Below are positions 54,576-63,783 of a DNA stretch of 64,000 nt, one piece after another (position 1 is the stretch's first letter; each line of letters opens with the position of its first letter). The stretch lies in the NCBI RefSeq assembly GCF_018596335.1, contig NZ_JAHEPS010000004.1, forward strand, positions 1 to 64,000. The letters run 5' to 3'. The notes below the pieces were generated by a model. That model was not told the origin of the DNA. It ran no database searches and was given only the letters and a program-made list of their open reading frames with translations. The DNA comes from Shewanella jiangmenensis (GTDB lineage: Bacteria; Pseudomonadota; Gammaproteobacteria; Enterobacterales; Shewanellaceae). The position numbers were made by a program, and so were the translations under genes.

Positions 54576-55310
54576 GTGCCCAATCATAGTTTGCGTGTAA
54601 AAGCCTGGTGGCTGCGTTTTTTTGCCTTGCCCGTTAGTGCAGGACTCCTGTTATTGGCCGTGCTGGGTTGGCTTGATATCGATTTGCTGTTTTCCGGTTG
54701 GCTGTTTCAGCTTGAAGGTGGCAGCCAGAATTGGCCGCTGCGCAATGGCTGGCTCACCGATACCGTGTTACACACAGGCGGGCGCGATCTGGTGGTGTTG
54801 ATGTCGGTAGCTCTGGTGGGGATGCTATTGGCAAGCCGGTTTTATCCACGTATCCACGCCTACCGTCGTGGTCTGGTTTATCTGCTGTGCTCTGTGACTT
54901 TAAGTGTGCTTTTGGTGCGCTTTGGCAAAAGTGCTACCCATGTGTATTGCCCCTGGGATTTGACGCAATTTGGCGGCAACCATCCCTATGTTCCGTTTCC
55001 CATGAGCCTATGGCAAGGCGATGCCGCCGGTCAGTGCTTTCCCGGAGGGCATTCGGGCGGCGCCTTTGCCTGGGTAGCCCTGTATTACTTTGCCCGTGAG
55101 TATTTCCCACGTTGGCGCCGGGTGTCACTGGCGCTTGTTCTCTTTGTTGGGCTGGTGTTTGGGCTGGATCAGGAGCTTAGGGGAGCCCATTTCCTGAGCC
55201 ATGATCTGACCAGCCTGCTGCTGTCTTGGCTGGTGGCGACTCTGCTTTACGCCCTTTTCTGGCCGATGCGACGGCGTGATGCTGTGCCTGCAGCGCAGCC
55301 GCCGGTCTGA
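54576..55310 (+). CDS. PAP2-family membrane phosphatase
   Basis: 244-residue protein with about five to six membrane helices and the three PAP2 blocks: KSATHVYCPWD (with K and C in the first), PGGHSGGAF (catalytic loop His) and the RGAHFLSHD block with Arg and nucleophilic His. Such enzymes remove phosphate from lipid phosphates or lipid A. GTG at 54576 has a GAGGGGAG ribosome site at the right distance, so I prefer it to ATG 54555, which has none. It lies 10 bp before the stop of the convergent small gene. Confidence 0.85.
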   Translation: MPNHSLRVKAWWLRFFALPVSAGLLLLAVLGWLDIDLLFSGWLFQLEGGSQNWPLRNGWLTDTVLHTGGRDLVVLMSVALVGMLLASRFYPRIHAYRRGLVYLLCSVTLSVLLVRFGKSATHVYCPWDLTQFGGNHPYVPFPMSLWQGDAAGQCFPGGHSGGAFAWVALYYFAREYFPRWRRVSLALVLFVGLVFGLDQELRGAHFLSHDLTSLLLSWLVATLLYALFWPMRRRDAVPAAQPPV

Positions 55311-55320
55311 TGAGTGTCTA

Positions 55321-55605
55321 TTACGCCGCAAGCCACAGCAGCACCGTCAGCACCATGATTGCAAATGTGAGATAACGCCGCTGCCGATATTGCACAAGCT
55401 TGGGGTCATTGCTGTTGGCGAGCTCGCCATCCTTGAGCATGGCGCGGATATAATCGCTGCGAACCGGCGTGCCGGGCTGGCGGTTATAACTGTAGGCCTG
55501 ATGCCATATATCCGGGTAGCTGCGCTCTATGTGTTTGAGCAGCGAAACCCATGAGAATCGCTCCAGGCCCGCGGCAATAAGCAGCAGATACATTCCATAA
55601 TCCAT
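55321..55605 (-). CDS. Small membrane protein, unknown
   Basis: 94-residue protein with a hydrophobic N-terminus (MYLLLIAAGL) and a C-terminal helix (YLTFAIMVLTVLLWLAA) that frames a polar middle (HIERSYPDIWHQAYSYN). AGGAG ribosome site just before the ATG. No family is recognised. Convergent with the PAP2 gene. Confidence 0.6.
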   Translation of the reverse strand: MDYGMYLLLIAAGLERFSWVSLLKHIERSYPDIWHQAYSYNRQPGTPVRSDYIRAMLKDGELANSNDPKLVQYRQRRYLTFAIMVLTVLLWLAA

Positions 55606-55727
55606 AGCGACTCCTGTCCTTTCCTTTTCGCTCTTGTTCTTTTATTGGCCCATGACCTTTGCTGACGGCTGTCGCCTTAGCTTTGCAAAAGCGGTGCGCC
55701 AGCGCTGCTGTTTGAGCCGCCGCGCGC

Positions 55728-55817
55728 AAAATTCCTCAATCTAAGCAGATTTGGAGAATTTTCATACTGCCATTGTTGGGCGCTTTCCCCTAGTATTTTC
55801 ATCATGTGAGGAATTTT
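55728..55817. promoter_or_regulatory. Inverted repeat spanning the TetR-operon promoter
   Basis: AAAATTCCTCA (55728-55738) and TGAGGAATTTT (55807-55817) are perfect 11-bp inverted copies 68 bp apart, with the right one ending 10 bp before the tetR-type ATG. A partial third half (GAATTTT after GGA, about 55753-55762) lies between. Layout fits autoregulation by the TetR-type product. Confidence 0.6.
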
Positions 55818-55827
55818 AGGGAACGCC

Positions 55828-56526
55828 ATGGCTGCAACAAGCAAAACCCTGTCCGTTAATCGGGAAGCGAAAGCCGCCGCTAAGGGCCGACCCAGCGGCG
55901 ACAGCGATGCCCGCATCAGGTTGATTGATGCGGCGCGGGAAGCCTTTATTGCCCTTGGCTATCAGGGGGTGTCGACCCGGGAAATTGCCCGCCGCGCCGG
56001 GGTGGATGCAGCCATGATCCGCTACTACTTCGGCGGCAAACCCGGGCTGTTTGAGCACATGGTGCGCGAAACCCTCTCCCCGGTGCTTGAGCGTTTCAAA
56101 GCCTTGTCGCAGCAGGGCGCCCCTCAGGGTCTGGCATCCCTGATGCAAACCTATTACAGCGCTATCGGTGCTCACCCAGGCCTGCCAAGGCTGATTTTCA
56201 GCACCCTGCATGAGGGGCCGCAAAGTGAGTCATTCCGTTTGCTGATGCTGGTGTTTGGCGACGTACTTAAGTTGTCGCACCGCTGGCTGATGCAATCCCT
56301 GGTGGCCACAGGTGCGCTCAGGCCCGATATCGACCCGCAACTGGCGCGCTTAAGCCTGGTCAGCCTGATGGTATTCCCCATGATAGCGCCACCGGCGCTG
56401 TTTCAATCACTGGGGTTGGAGCAGTCACCTCAGGGCCTGCAACAGCTGGTTTCCCACCATATCAAGGTGCTCAGCCAAGGCATTCTTAACGCGCCGACCA
56501 ACACCCAAACCGGAGATGCTCAATGA
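55828..56526 (+). CDS. TetR-family repressor of the exporter operon
   Basis: 232-residue repressor. The N-terminal HTH (about 30-75) is ARIRLIDAAREAFIALGYQG, then VSTREIARRAGVDAAMIRYYFGGKPGLFEHMV. The C-terminal part (DVLKLSHRWLMQSLVATGALRPDIDPQ, LSLVSLMVFPMIAPPALFQSLG) resembles CecR/YbiH-type TetR regulators, which control drug and alkyl compound exporters. Its stop and the next ATG overlap by 4 bp (ATGA). It probably binds the inverted repeat at 55728-55817; the inducer is unknown. Confidence 0.9.
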   Translation: MAATSKTLSVNREAKAAAKGRPSGDSDARIRLIDAAREAFIALGYQGVSTREIARRAGVDAAMIRYYFGGKPGLFEHMVRETLSPVLERFKALSQQGAPQGLASLMQTYYSAIGAHPGLPRLIFSTLHEGPQSESFRLLMLVFGDVLKLSHRWLMQSLVATGALRPDIDPQLARLSLVSLMVFPMIAPPALFQSLGLEQSPQGLQQLVSHHIKVLSQGILNAPTNTQTGDAQ

Positions 56527-57503
56527 AATCCCCATTATTTTCTGCACTTGCACTCCTGATGCTGTTTGGTCTTGGCGGCTGCAACGACAGTGCCGAGGTG
56601 ATTTACGGCACCGTGGAGCGCGACCGCCTCACTCTCACTGCCCCGGCGTCAGAGCTGATAGCCAACATCCATGTGAAAGAAGGGGACGAGGTCAAGGCAG
56701 GCACCTTGCTGCTGGAACTCGACAGTCGCGGCGCCGAGGCACAGGTAGCGCTGGCCAAAGCCAATCTTGCCGGTGCCGATGCGCGCCTCAGCGAGCTCAC
56801 CCGGGGCGCCCGCGATGAAGAGCTGGCTCAGGCCAAAGCCAGTGTCGATGGTGCCAATGCCAGTGTGACCGAGGCCGAGGCCCAGTTTCAGCGCACCCGC
56901 AAGCTGGTGCGGGAGAAAGTGTTAACCCAGGCCGATATGGACAAGGCTATTGCCGCACGGGACCGTGCGCTGGCGGAGCAAAAACGCGCCTCGGAAGTCC
57001 TGAAAGAGCTGATTGCCGGTACCCGCAGCGAACAGTTGCTGCAGGCCGAGGCCGCGGTGGAAGCCGCCCGGGCACAGCTGGCGCTGGCCGAAAAAGAGCT
57101 TAGCGATCTTAAGCTTTATGCTGCCCGCGATGCCGTGGTGGAACTGCTGCCCTGGCGCGAGGGCGACAGGGTGACTCAGGGCAGCCAGCTTGTTGGCCTT
57201 CTGGCTCTGGATGCGCCTTACGTGCGAGCCTATCTGCCTGCCCCCGCCCTCAGCGATTTGCTTCCCGGCGCTGAGGTTGGGGTGCGGGTGGATAACCCGG
57301 GCGATGCCAATTCGGGGGCGATGATAAAGGCAAAAGTGCGCCGTATTCGCGCCGAACCCGCCTTTACCCCCTTTTACGCCCTCAATGAGCGCGACCGGGC
57401 GCGGCTGATGTACCTCACCGATATCGACCTGCCCCAAGGCAGCACCCTGGCCACCGGCCTTGCGGTAGAAGTGGTCATTGGCGGGAGCCGCAATCATGAC
57501 TGA
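56523..57503 (+). CDS. HlyD/YbhG-type membrane fusion protein, predicted lipoprotein
   Basis: 326-residue periplasmic adaptor for an ABC exporter. The N-terminus ends in a lipobox (FGLGGC, Cys20), unlike YbhG, which has a non-lipidated leader. A biotinyl-lipoyl half (LTAPASELIANIHVKEGDEVKAGTLLLELDS) is followed by a long coiled-coil hairpin (about 75-195, Ala/Glu/Arg-rich) and the second lipoyl half. It should link the inner-membrane ABC transporter with an outer-membrane channel not encoded here. It overlaps both neighbours (4 bp with tetR, 8 bp with the ABC gene). Confidence 0.9.
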   Translation: MKSPLFSALALLMLFGLGGCNDSAEVIYGTVERDRLTLTAPASELIANIHVKEGDEVKAGTLLLELDSRGAEAQVALAKANLAGADARLSELTRGARDEELAQAKASVDGANASVTEAEAQFQRTRKLVREKVLTQADMDKAIAARDRALAEQKRASEVLKELIAGTRSEQLLQAEAAVEAARAQLALAEKELSDLKLYAARDAVVELLPWREGDRVTQGSQLVGLLALDAPYVRAYLPAPALSDLLPGAEVGVRVDNPGDANSGAMIKAKVRRIRAEPAFTPFYALNERDRARLMYLTDIDLPQGSTLATGLAVEVVIGGSRNHD

Positions 57504-58428
57504 GTTTGCCATCGAAACCCACGGCATGAGCAAGCGCTTTGGTGAGCTCGCCGCCGTCGACGGGGTGGATTTAGCCATTCCCAAAGGCAGTATTTACGGC
57601 TTTCTTGGCCCCAACGGCTGTGGCAAGTCGACCTCAATTCGGATGCTGACCGGCCTTTTGCGGCCAAGTGCGGGCGATATCCGGGTGCTGGGTGAAACCC
57701 TGCCCGGCGCCGAGGAGCGGTTGCGCTCGCGCATCGGCTACATGACGCAGAAATTCTCCCTCTACGAGAACCTGACCGTGCTGGAAAACCTGCGCTTTGT
57801 GGCGCGTATTTATGGCCTCAGGGGCGCGCGGGCACACACGCGAATTGATGAGCTGCTCAGTCTGTACGCCCTCAGCGGCCGTGAAGGGCAGATGGCGGGC
57901 TCCATGAGTGGCGGCCAAAAGCAGCGCCTGGCGCTGGCGGCGGCCACTATTCATCAGCCCGAGCTTTTGTTTCTCGACGAGCCCACCTCGGCGGTGGATC
58001 CGGAAAACCGGCGCGAATTCTGGGAGCGGTTGTTTGACCTCTGCGCCCAGGGCTGCACCATTCTGGTGTCGACCCACTACATGGATGAGGCCGAGCGCTG
58101 TCATGGTCTGGCGATTCTCGAGCGCGGTATCAAGCGTGCCGATGGTTCGCCCAAGGCACTGATGCAGGCCATGGGCGCCCGGGTGGTGGAAGTGGGCGGC
58201 GATGAGCTGCGTGCGCTCAAACAGCAACTCGTGGCCAAACCCGAGGTATTGTCGGCGGCGCAGATTGGCAGTCGGCTGCGGGTGCTGGTCAGTAACAACG
58301 TCAGCGATCCTATCGGTTGGCTCGGGGCCGAAACCGGCAACCGCCCCATGGATGAGGTGCGCCCGAGCCTTGAGGATGTGTTTGTTACCTGCACCGGCGA
58401 GCGGGCGGGAGGTCAGCATGTGGCTTAG
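57496..58428 (+). CDS. ABC exporter ATP-binding protein (YbhF type)
   Basis: 310-residue ATPase with Walker A FLGPNGCGKSTSIRML, signature SMSGGQKQRLALAAAT, Walker B LLFLDEPTSAVDP and H-loop TILVSTHYMDEAERC. The C-terminal 90 residues are a DUF4162-like dimer tail typical of ABC-2 exporters. It couples ATP hydrolysis to export by the permease in the next gene. It is a single ATPase, whereas E. coli YbhF is a fused pair. Overlaps neighbours on both sides. Confidence 0.93.
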   Translation: MTEFAIETHGMSKRFGELAAVDGVDLAIPKGSIYGFLGPNGCGKSTSIRMLTGLLRPSAGDIRVLGETLPGAEERLRSRIGYMTQKFSLYENLTVLENLRFVARIYGLRGARAHTRIDELLSLYALSGREGQMAGSMSGGQKQRLALAAATIHQPELLFLDEPTSAVDPENRREFWERLFDLCAQGCTILVSTHYMDEAERCHGLAILERGIKRADGSPKALMQAMGARVVEVGGDELRALKQQLVAKPEVLSAAQIGSRLRVLVSNNVSDPIGWLGAETGNRPMDEVRPSLEDVFVTCTGERAGGQHVA

Positions 58429-59554
58429 GGTTTTTGCTATTTTAATCAAGGAGCTGCGTCAGCTTTCCCGCGACAGAATGACCTTCGGCATGATAGTGAT
58501 GATCCCGCTGGTGCAGCTGATGCTGTTTGGCTACGCCATCAACACCGACGCCCGTCATCTGCCCGCCGGGTTGCTGGACTTGAGTGCGACTTCTGAGTCC
58601 CGCGCCATGGTGCAGGCGGTGAGTGCGACCCAGGTGGTGGATTTTGTGGCGGTTTATCACTCGGTGCCCGAAGCCGAGGCGGCCATTACCGCCGGCAAGG
58701 TGAAGGCGGTGTTGGTGCTGCCCGCCGACTTTGGCGAGCGTCTGGCACGCCATCCCCAGAGCCAGCGCGAGCTTCACGCTAGCGGCAGCTATTTCGCCGC
58801 CCCCGTGGGCCAGTGGCTGGTGGATGGCTCGGATACAGTCGTGGCGAGCGCCATACGGTCGCTGCGCTCCATGCCGCTTGCCGAAGTGCTCGGCAGGCCG
58901 GTAACCGACTCGGTGCCAAGCCTCGAGGTGGTCAATTACTTCAACCCCGAGCAGCGCACCGTGGTGAACATAGTGCCGGGGCTCCTGGGGGTGATTCTGA
59001 CCATGACCATGGTGCTTTTTACCTCGGCCGCCATAGTGCGCGAGCGCGAGCAGGGCAATATGGAGTTTTTGATAACCACCCCGGTGCGGCCGCTGGAGCT
59101 GATGCTCGGTAAAATTCTGCCCTATGTGCTGGTGGGCTTTATTCAGGTGGGCATTATCCTCGGCGCCGGTCACCTTATCTTTAAGGTGCCGGTGCGCGGC
59201 GGGCTCGACTCGTTGGCGCTGGCCGCCATGCTGTTCATTCTGGCCAGTTTGACCCTGGGGCTGGTGATTTCCACCATTGCCCGCACTCAGTTGCAGGCGA
59301 TGCAGATGACGGTATTTATCCTGCTGCCCTCGATTTTATTGTCGGGTTTTATGTTCCCTTACGAGGCCATGCCAATTCCGGCGCAGTGGATTGCCGAGGC
59401 CCTGCCCGCCACCCACTTTATGCGGATGTCGCGGGCGATTATTTTGCGGGACGCCGAGGTGATGCAGCTTGGCTTCGATGCCCTGTGGCTGATTGGGTTT
59501 TCGGTGATGGGCATTATTATCGCCACACTGAAATTCAGTAAGCGCTTGGATTGA
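58418..59554 (+). CDS. ABC-2 type exporter permease (YbhS/YbhR-like)
   Basis: 378-residue permease. An N-terminal helix (GMIVMIPLVQLMLFGYAI) precedes a large periplasmic domain (about 45-180), then five or six helices with GVILTMTMVLFTSAAIVREREQGN and a MSRAIILRDA block near the end typical of the ABC2 family. It overlaps the ATPase gene by 11 bp. Only one permease is seen, so it may work as a homodimer; YbhFSR has two. The four-gene operon ends here. Confidence 0.92.
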   Translation: MWLRVFAILIKELRQLSRDRMTFGMIVMIPLVQLMLFGYAINTDARHLPAGLLDLSATSESRAMVQAVSATQVVDFVAVYHSVPEAEAAITAGKVKAVLVLPADFGERLARHPQSQRELHASGSYFAAPVGQWLVDGSDTVVASAIRSLRSMPLAEVLGRPVTDSVPSLEVVNYFNPEQRTVVNIVPGLLGVILTMTMVLFTSAAIVREREQGNMEFLITTPVRPLELMLGKILPYVLVGFIQVGIILGAGHLIFKVPVRGGLDSLALAAMLFILASLTLGLVISTIARTQLQAMQMTVFILLPSILLSGFMFPYEAMPIPAQWIAEALPATHFMRMSRAIILRDAEVMQLGFDALWLIGFSVMGIIIATLKFSKRLD

Positions 59555-59631
59555 CCTTTGGCCTCAACGGCGACAGACACCAAATTCGCGGGTAAACTGC
59601 CTGAGTCTATTGAAAATATTAGGGTAATGGC

Positions 59632-60237
59632 ATGGGCAGATTACTGTGGCTTGGGGTGTTTTTGGCGGTGTTTATCTGGTCGGCGATTGGCCCCTTGGAC
59701 CGCTTCACCTGGTTTTTGGAAGTGGTGCCGGCGCTGATTGGTTTTGCCGTGCTTGCCGCCACCGAGCGGCGTTTCCCGCTGACGTCGCTGGTGTACGGGC
59801 TTATCCTGATTCACTGCGTCATTCTGATGGTGGGCGGCCATTACACCTATGCCGAAGTGCCGCTGTTTGACTGGCTGAAGGAGCCCATGGGTTGGGAGCG
59901 CAACAACTACGATAAGCTCGGCCACTTCGCCCAGGGTTTTATTCCAGCCATTATTGCCCGCGAGCTGGTGCTGCGTTTAGGCGTGATGAAAAAGGGCCAT
60001 TGGTGCAACTTCTTCGTAGTGTGTTTCTGTTTGGCTTTCAGCGCCTTTTACGAGCTGATTGAGTGGTGGGTAGCGATTGCCACCGGCGAGGGCGCCGAGG
60101 CGTTTTTGGGCACCCAGGGTTATGTGTGGGACACCCAGTCTGATATGGGCTTTGCCCTGCTGGGCGCAATAGTGGCGCTGCTGAGTTTGAGCCGCTGGCA
60201 CGATCGCCAACTCGCACAGCTTGCCGCGAGAGGCTAA
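59632..60237 (+). CDS. yjdF: DUF2238 (YjdF-like) membrane protein
   Basis: 201-residue inner-membrane protein with about six helices. Family segments: NNYDKLGHFAQGF (with the conserved Asp and His), AFYELIEWWVA, VWDTQSDMGFALLGA (D-x-x-x-D pattern). The DUF2238/YjdF family has no established function. Separated from the exporter operon by 77 bp; convergent with manB, sharing a terminator. Confidence 0.88.
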   Translation: MGRLLWLGVFLAVFIWSAIGPLDRFTWFLEVVPALIGFAVLAATERRFPLTSLVYGLILIHCVILMVGGHYTYAEVPLFDWLKEPMGWERNNYDKLGHFAQGFIPAIIARELVLRLGVMKKGHWCNFFVVCFCLAFSAFYELIEWWVAIATGEGAEAFLGTQGYVWDTQSDMGFALLGAIVALLSLSRWHDRQLAQLAARG

Positions 60238-60266
60238 TCCGCAGGCCGAGAAAAAAACTGGTTCAA

Positions 60267-60293
60267 ACAAAAACCGCCATCAGGCGGTTTTTT
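60267..60293. terminator. Bidirectional terminator between yjdF-like and manB genes
   Basis: AAACCGCC (60271-60278) pairs with GGCGGTTT (60283-60290) around ATCA, with A residues before and T residues after. Confidence 0.9.
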
Positions 60294-60328
60294 GGCTGCA
60301 CTGTTATCACACTAAGACCTTAGTGGCA

Positions 60329-61741
60329 TTACTGTGCAGATCTGACGGCGTTATTGAGGGTTTGCAGGGCGTGCTGCAGCAAGGCTGTCGCCGCCGTTTC
60401 GGAGCCCGATTCGACATAGCAGCGCAGCTCCGGTGCATTACCCGAGGGGCGGATATGGATGACATCGCCGCTGTTTAACCCCATCCGCAGGCCGTCGATG
60501 CGGCTGGTTTCAATAACCTTTTGTCCCGGGGCAAAACTGCGGCAGAAACTGGCAATATCCTGCTGCCAATGGTCAAGCCAGGGCTTAGCGGTGGCGGCGC
60601 AGACGTCCTGCAGCCTATCGCTGGCGGTAAAGCGTCCCGGCAGCGACGCAAGCAGTTGTGACAAGGGGCGATTTTCAGTGCGTGCCCGCACCAGCACTGC
60701 AAGCGCGGGTAAAAGCGCATCGCGGGTGGGCAGTTCCTGGGTCATAAAGCCGCCATTGGCCTCAAAGCCTGCGACTTTTTCATGGGCCGAACTCAGTTGC
60801 AGCATTGCTTCAATCACGTAGGGTGAGCCAATGCGGGTGCGTTTGATTTGGGTAAAGCGGCCGCTGAGTTCGATAGCGCTGTTACAGCTTACCGGCACCG
60901 CCAACGCCTGATAGCCGAGGGTGTCGGCGCACAGCAGCCCGAGAATATCGCCTCTCAGCCACTGGCCGTGCTCGTCCGCAAGCAGGGGGCGATCGCCATC
61001 GCCATCGGTGGAAAAGAGGGCATCGAGCTGATGTTGCTCGGCCCATTCCTGTCCGAGCAGCTTGTCGGCATGGCTGACGGCCTCGGTGTCGATGGGCACA
61101 AAGGTCTCGGTACGACCAAGGGAGATAACCTCTGCACCAAGTGCGCTCAGAATGGCGGCGCTGATGTCGCGGCCAGCTGCCGAGTGTTCGTATAAGCCGA
61201 TGCGCATGCCATCGAGGGGGGTGTCCGGAAACATCGCCATATAGCGCTTGCAGTACAGGCGACGCGCATCGTTGCTAGGTTCAGGCCGCTGGGGTTCAAA
61301 CGCTGGCAATGGGGCTTTGCAGGCAAGGATATCGGCTTCATCCTGCTTGTCGATTTCGCCGTCGGGACGATAAAACTTAAGCCCGTTGCGATCGAACGGA
61401 ATGTGGCTGCCGGTAACCATGATGGCCGGAATTTTTTTATCCAGAGCGTACAATGCCAGCGCCGGTGTGGGCACTGTGCCCATGTAGTCAACCTCGATAC
61501 CCAGTGCCCGGGCGGCGCCAATACAGGCGGCTGCCATGTCGGGGCTGCTGGGGCGCCGATCGATGGCAACGGCAAGCCGGGTTACCGGCTGTCTGGTTTG
61601 CAGGGTGGTGAGAAAGGCGAGGGTAAATGCGCCACAAACCCGGTCGGTGAATTGGGTAACCAAACCACGGGCGCCACTGGTGCCAAATTTTACGCCGCTG
61701 GTTTCGATAATTTCTTTTGAAATTAAATCCTTTGCATTCAT
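60329..61741 (-). CDS. manB: Phosphomannomutase (ManB-type)
   Basis: 470-residue phosphohexomutase that converts mannose-6-phosphate to mannose-1-phosphate. N-terminal GVKFGTSGARGLV, phosphoserine loop VTGSHIPFDRNG (Ser about residue 111; the usual TASHNP is altered to TGSHIP), metal-binding loop STDGDGDRP (three Asp), sugar-binding GFEANGGFMTQ, and phosphate-binding IRPSGNAPELRCYVE. The Ala-to-Gly and Asn-to-Ile changes beside the phosphoserine are unusual. It may use glucose phosphates as well. It points away from algD but belongs to the same pathway, giving substrate for the ManC-type protein. Confidence 0.88.
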   Translation of the reverse strand: MNAKDLISKEIIETSGVKFGTSGARGLVTQFTDRVCGAFTLAFLTTLQTRQPVTRLAVAIDRRPSSPDMAAACIGAARALGIEVDYMGTVPTPALALYALDKKIPAIMVTGSHIPFDRNGLKFYRPDGEIDKQDEADILACKAPLPAFEPQRPEPSNDARRLYCKRYMAMFPDTPLDGMRIGLYEHSAAGRDISAAILSALGAEVISLGRTETFVPIDTEAVSHADKLLGQEWAEQHQLDALFSTDGDGDRPLLADEHGQWLRGDILGLLCADTLGYQALAVPVSCNSAIELSGRFTQIKRTRIGSPYVIEAMLQLSSAHEKVAGFEANGGFMTQELPTRDALLPALAVLVRARTENRPLSQLLASLPGRFTASDRLQDVCAATAKPWLDHWQQDIASFCRSFAPGQKVIETSRIDGLRMGLNSGDVIHIRPSGNAPELRCYVESGSETAATALLQHALQTLNNAVRSAQ

Positions 61742-62412
61742 TAAAGTATCCTTCCTTTAATTTGCCAATCCTTAATTTTAAACTGGGCAAATGATATGGC
61801 TTAATGCTGATTATTTCAAAGGTTGATTGTTTGCCGTTAAATATCTTCTACTTATCCCTGATTATTGTCTGTTTGGACTTGAGTGATGTCGATTTTGTGG
61901 GGTAGGTTTGTTTTTTACTTTCAGTTTCCGGTTAACCTTTACCACACGACCGACCTTTTGATAGACATTAATCATTCCTAAGTTGCACGTTTTATCTGAT
62001 TTTATAGACCTAGGTTTGTCTTGCTTGTTTTCTTTAAATTACTTTTTTGTAACCACGACGTCCTCGCTATCATGTTGTTATCTTTTGGTTTGACTAGGTT
62101 TTTAAGCGTTGCCTGATATTAATGTTTTTATTTTGTTAATTTCATTTTGGCGGCTTTGGAAACGAAGGTTTAATCCATCTCCTACGTTCTTCACGTTCCA
62201 GACTGATTTTTTTTAAACCAGTTGAGTTACTACTCCAACTGGGTAGAATTCAGCCCGAATTTAGCATGACTCGAACTCTGAAATTAATTCTGAGCTTTTG
62301 ATCATGCTGCTTTGCATCACTGCTGGAATGGATTGTTTATTGTTGGAGTATTTAATTCCGGCAAGGGTTTTTATTATCTAGATTTTTATTATCTATCTTG
62401 GAAATTAAGTAT
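61742..62412. other. AT-rich leader of the algD operon
   Basis: 671 bp without a supported gene, much poorer in GC than its neighbours. A hairpin with arms CCAGTTG and CAACTGG lies at 62218-62242 without a T tract. A candidate promoter is given separately. The long untranslated leader is typical for surface polysaccharide operons, but I do not see a clear ops (RfaH) element. Confidence 0.5.
62090..62119 (+). promoter_or_regulatory. Candidate sigma-70 promoter for algD
   Basis: TTGACT (62090-62095) and TGATAT (62114-62119) are spaced 18 bp. The -10 matches four of six positions. It would leave a leader of about 290 bases before algD. Confidence 0.3.
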
Positions 62413-63723
62413 ATGGATATCAGTATTTTTGGACTTGGATATGTCGGAGCTGTGTGTGCCGGTTGTTTGTCGGCCCGCGGCCATAAAGTGATTGGTGTCG
62501 ATGTGTCTTACACCAAGATAGAACTCATCAACAAGGGCATGTCGCCCATCGTGGAGCCCGGATTGCAGGAATTGCTGCAAAAGGGCATCAAGGGCGGATT
62601 GCTGAGCGGCACCACCAGTATTATCGACGCTGTGCTCAATACCTCGGTCAGTTTTATCTGCGTGGGCACCCCGAGCAAGCGTAACGGCGATTTGGATCTG
62701 GTGTACCTCGAGCAGGTATGCGAGCAAATCGGTATGGCGCTGCGGGACAAGCGCGAACGCCACACTGTGGTGGTGCGCAGCACAGTGTTGCCGGGCACAG
62801 TGCATAACGTCGTTATTCCAATCCTTGAGCGTGCTTCAGGCAAAAAAGCCGGCGAAGGTTTTGGTGTTGCGGTTAACCCTGAGTTTCTGCGTGAAAGCAC
62901 CGCCATCAACGACTACGACTTCCCTGCCATGACAGTAATTGGCGAGTTTGATACCGAGTCGGGCGACGTGCTTGAAACCCTGTACCGCGACCTGGATGCA
63001 CCGATTTTCCGCCGCGATATCAAAGTGGCCGAGATGATCAAATACACCTGTAACGTCTGGCACGCCGCCAAGGTGACCTTCGCCAACGAGATTGGCAATA
63101 TCGCCAAGGCCTGTGGTGTCGATGGCCGCGCCGTGATGGACATCGTCTGTCAGGATCACAAGTTAAACCTGTCCAAATACTACATGAAGCCCGGCTTCGC
63201 CTTTGGTGGTTCATGCCTGCCCAAAGACGTGCGCGCCCTGACCTACCGCGCCGGTCAGCTCGATGTGGCTCACCCCATGCTTGCCGGCCTGATGCCGAGT
63301 AACGCCTTGCAGGTGCAGCGCGCCTTCGAAACCATCGCTTCTTACGACAAGCGCCGCGTTGCTTTGCTTGGTCTGAGCTTTAAAGCCGGCACCGACGATC
63401 TGCGTGAAAGCCCGCTGGTTGAACTGGCCGAGAAGCTGATTGGCAAAGGTTTTGAGCTGCAGATTTTCGATGAAAACGTTGAGTATGCCCGCGTGTTTGG
63501 CGCCAACAAGGAATACATCGAATCCAAGATCCCACATGTGTCTTCACTGCTCAACAATGATTTCGACGCCGTGATTAACAATGCGGACGTGATTGTGATT
63601 GGTAATGGCGATGCGCGTTTTGCCACCCTGGCCAATCATGCACCCGAAGGCAAGCGAGTGTTTGATCTTATTGGTTTTATGCACCAGCCAAGCCATGGAA
63701 ATCTCGAAGGCATTTGCTGGTAA
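62413..63723 (+). CDS. algD: GDP-mannose 6-dehydrogenase AlgD
   Basis: 436-residue cytosolic enzyme that oxidises GDP-mannose to GDP-mannuronate with two NAD, the committed step of alginate-type polymer synthesis. N-terminal Rossmann start ISIFGLGYVGAVCAGCLSARGH; catalytic Cys268 in FAFGGSCLPKD; NPEFLRESTAI and SFKAGTDDLRESPLVELAE are the family blocks. The length of 436 residues and these blocks match Pseudomonas AlgD, rather than UDP-glucose dehydrogenase. ATG 62413 was chosen; a TTG upstream is in frame. The GDP-mannose-forming gene follows after 60 bp. Confidence 0.92.
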   Translation: MDISIFGLGYVGAVCAGCLSARGHKVIGVDVSYTKIELINKGMSPIVEPGLQELLQKGIKGGLLSGTTSIIDAVLNTSVSFICVGTPSKRNGDLDLVYLEQVCEQIGMALRDKRERHTVVVRSTVLPGTVHNVVIPILERASGKKAGEGFGVAVNPEFLRESTAINDYDFPAMTVIGEFDTESGDVLETLYRDLDAPIFRRDIKVAEMIKYTCNVWHAAKVTFANEIGNIAKACGVDGRAVMDIVCQDHKLNLSKYYMKPGFAFGGSCLPKDVRALTYRAGQLDVAHPMLAGLMPSNALQVQRAFETIASYDKRRVALLGLSFKAGTDDLRESPLVELAEKLIGKGFELQIFDENVEYARVFGANKEYIESKIPHVSSLLNNDFDAVINNADVIVIGNGDARFATLANHAPEGKRVFDLIGFMHQPSHGNLEGICW

Positions 63724-63783
63724 ACCCGCTGTCGGCAGCCTGGCTGCCGCAGATTTCAGTCAATCCAGACAAGGACTAATGTC

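Noticed and set aside
62218..62242. Terminator before algD
   Set aside because: The hairpin has a T tract before it, not after it, on the plus strand, and A residues after it on the minus strand.
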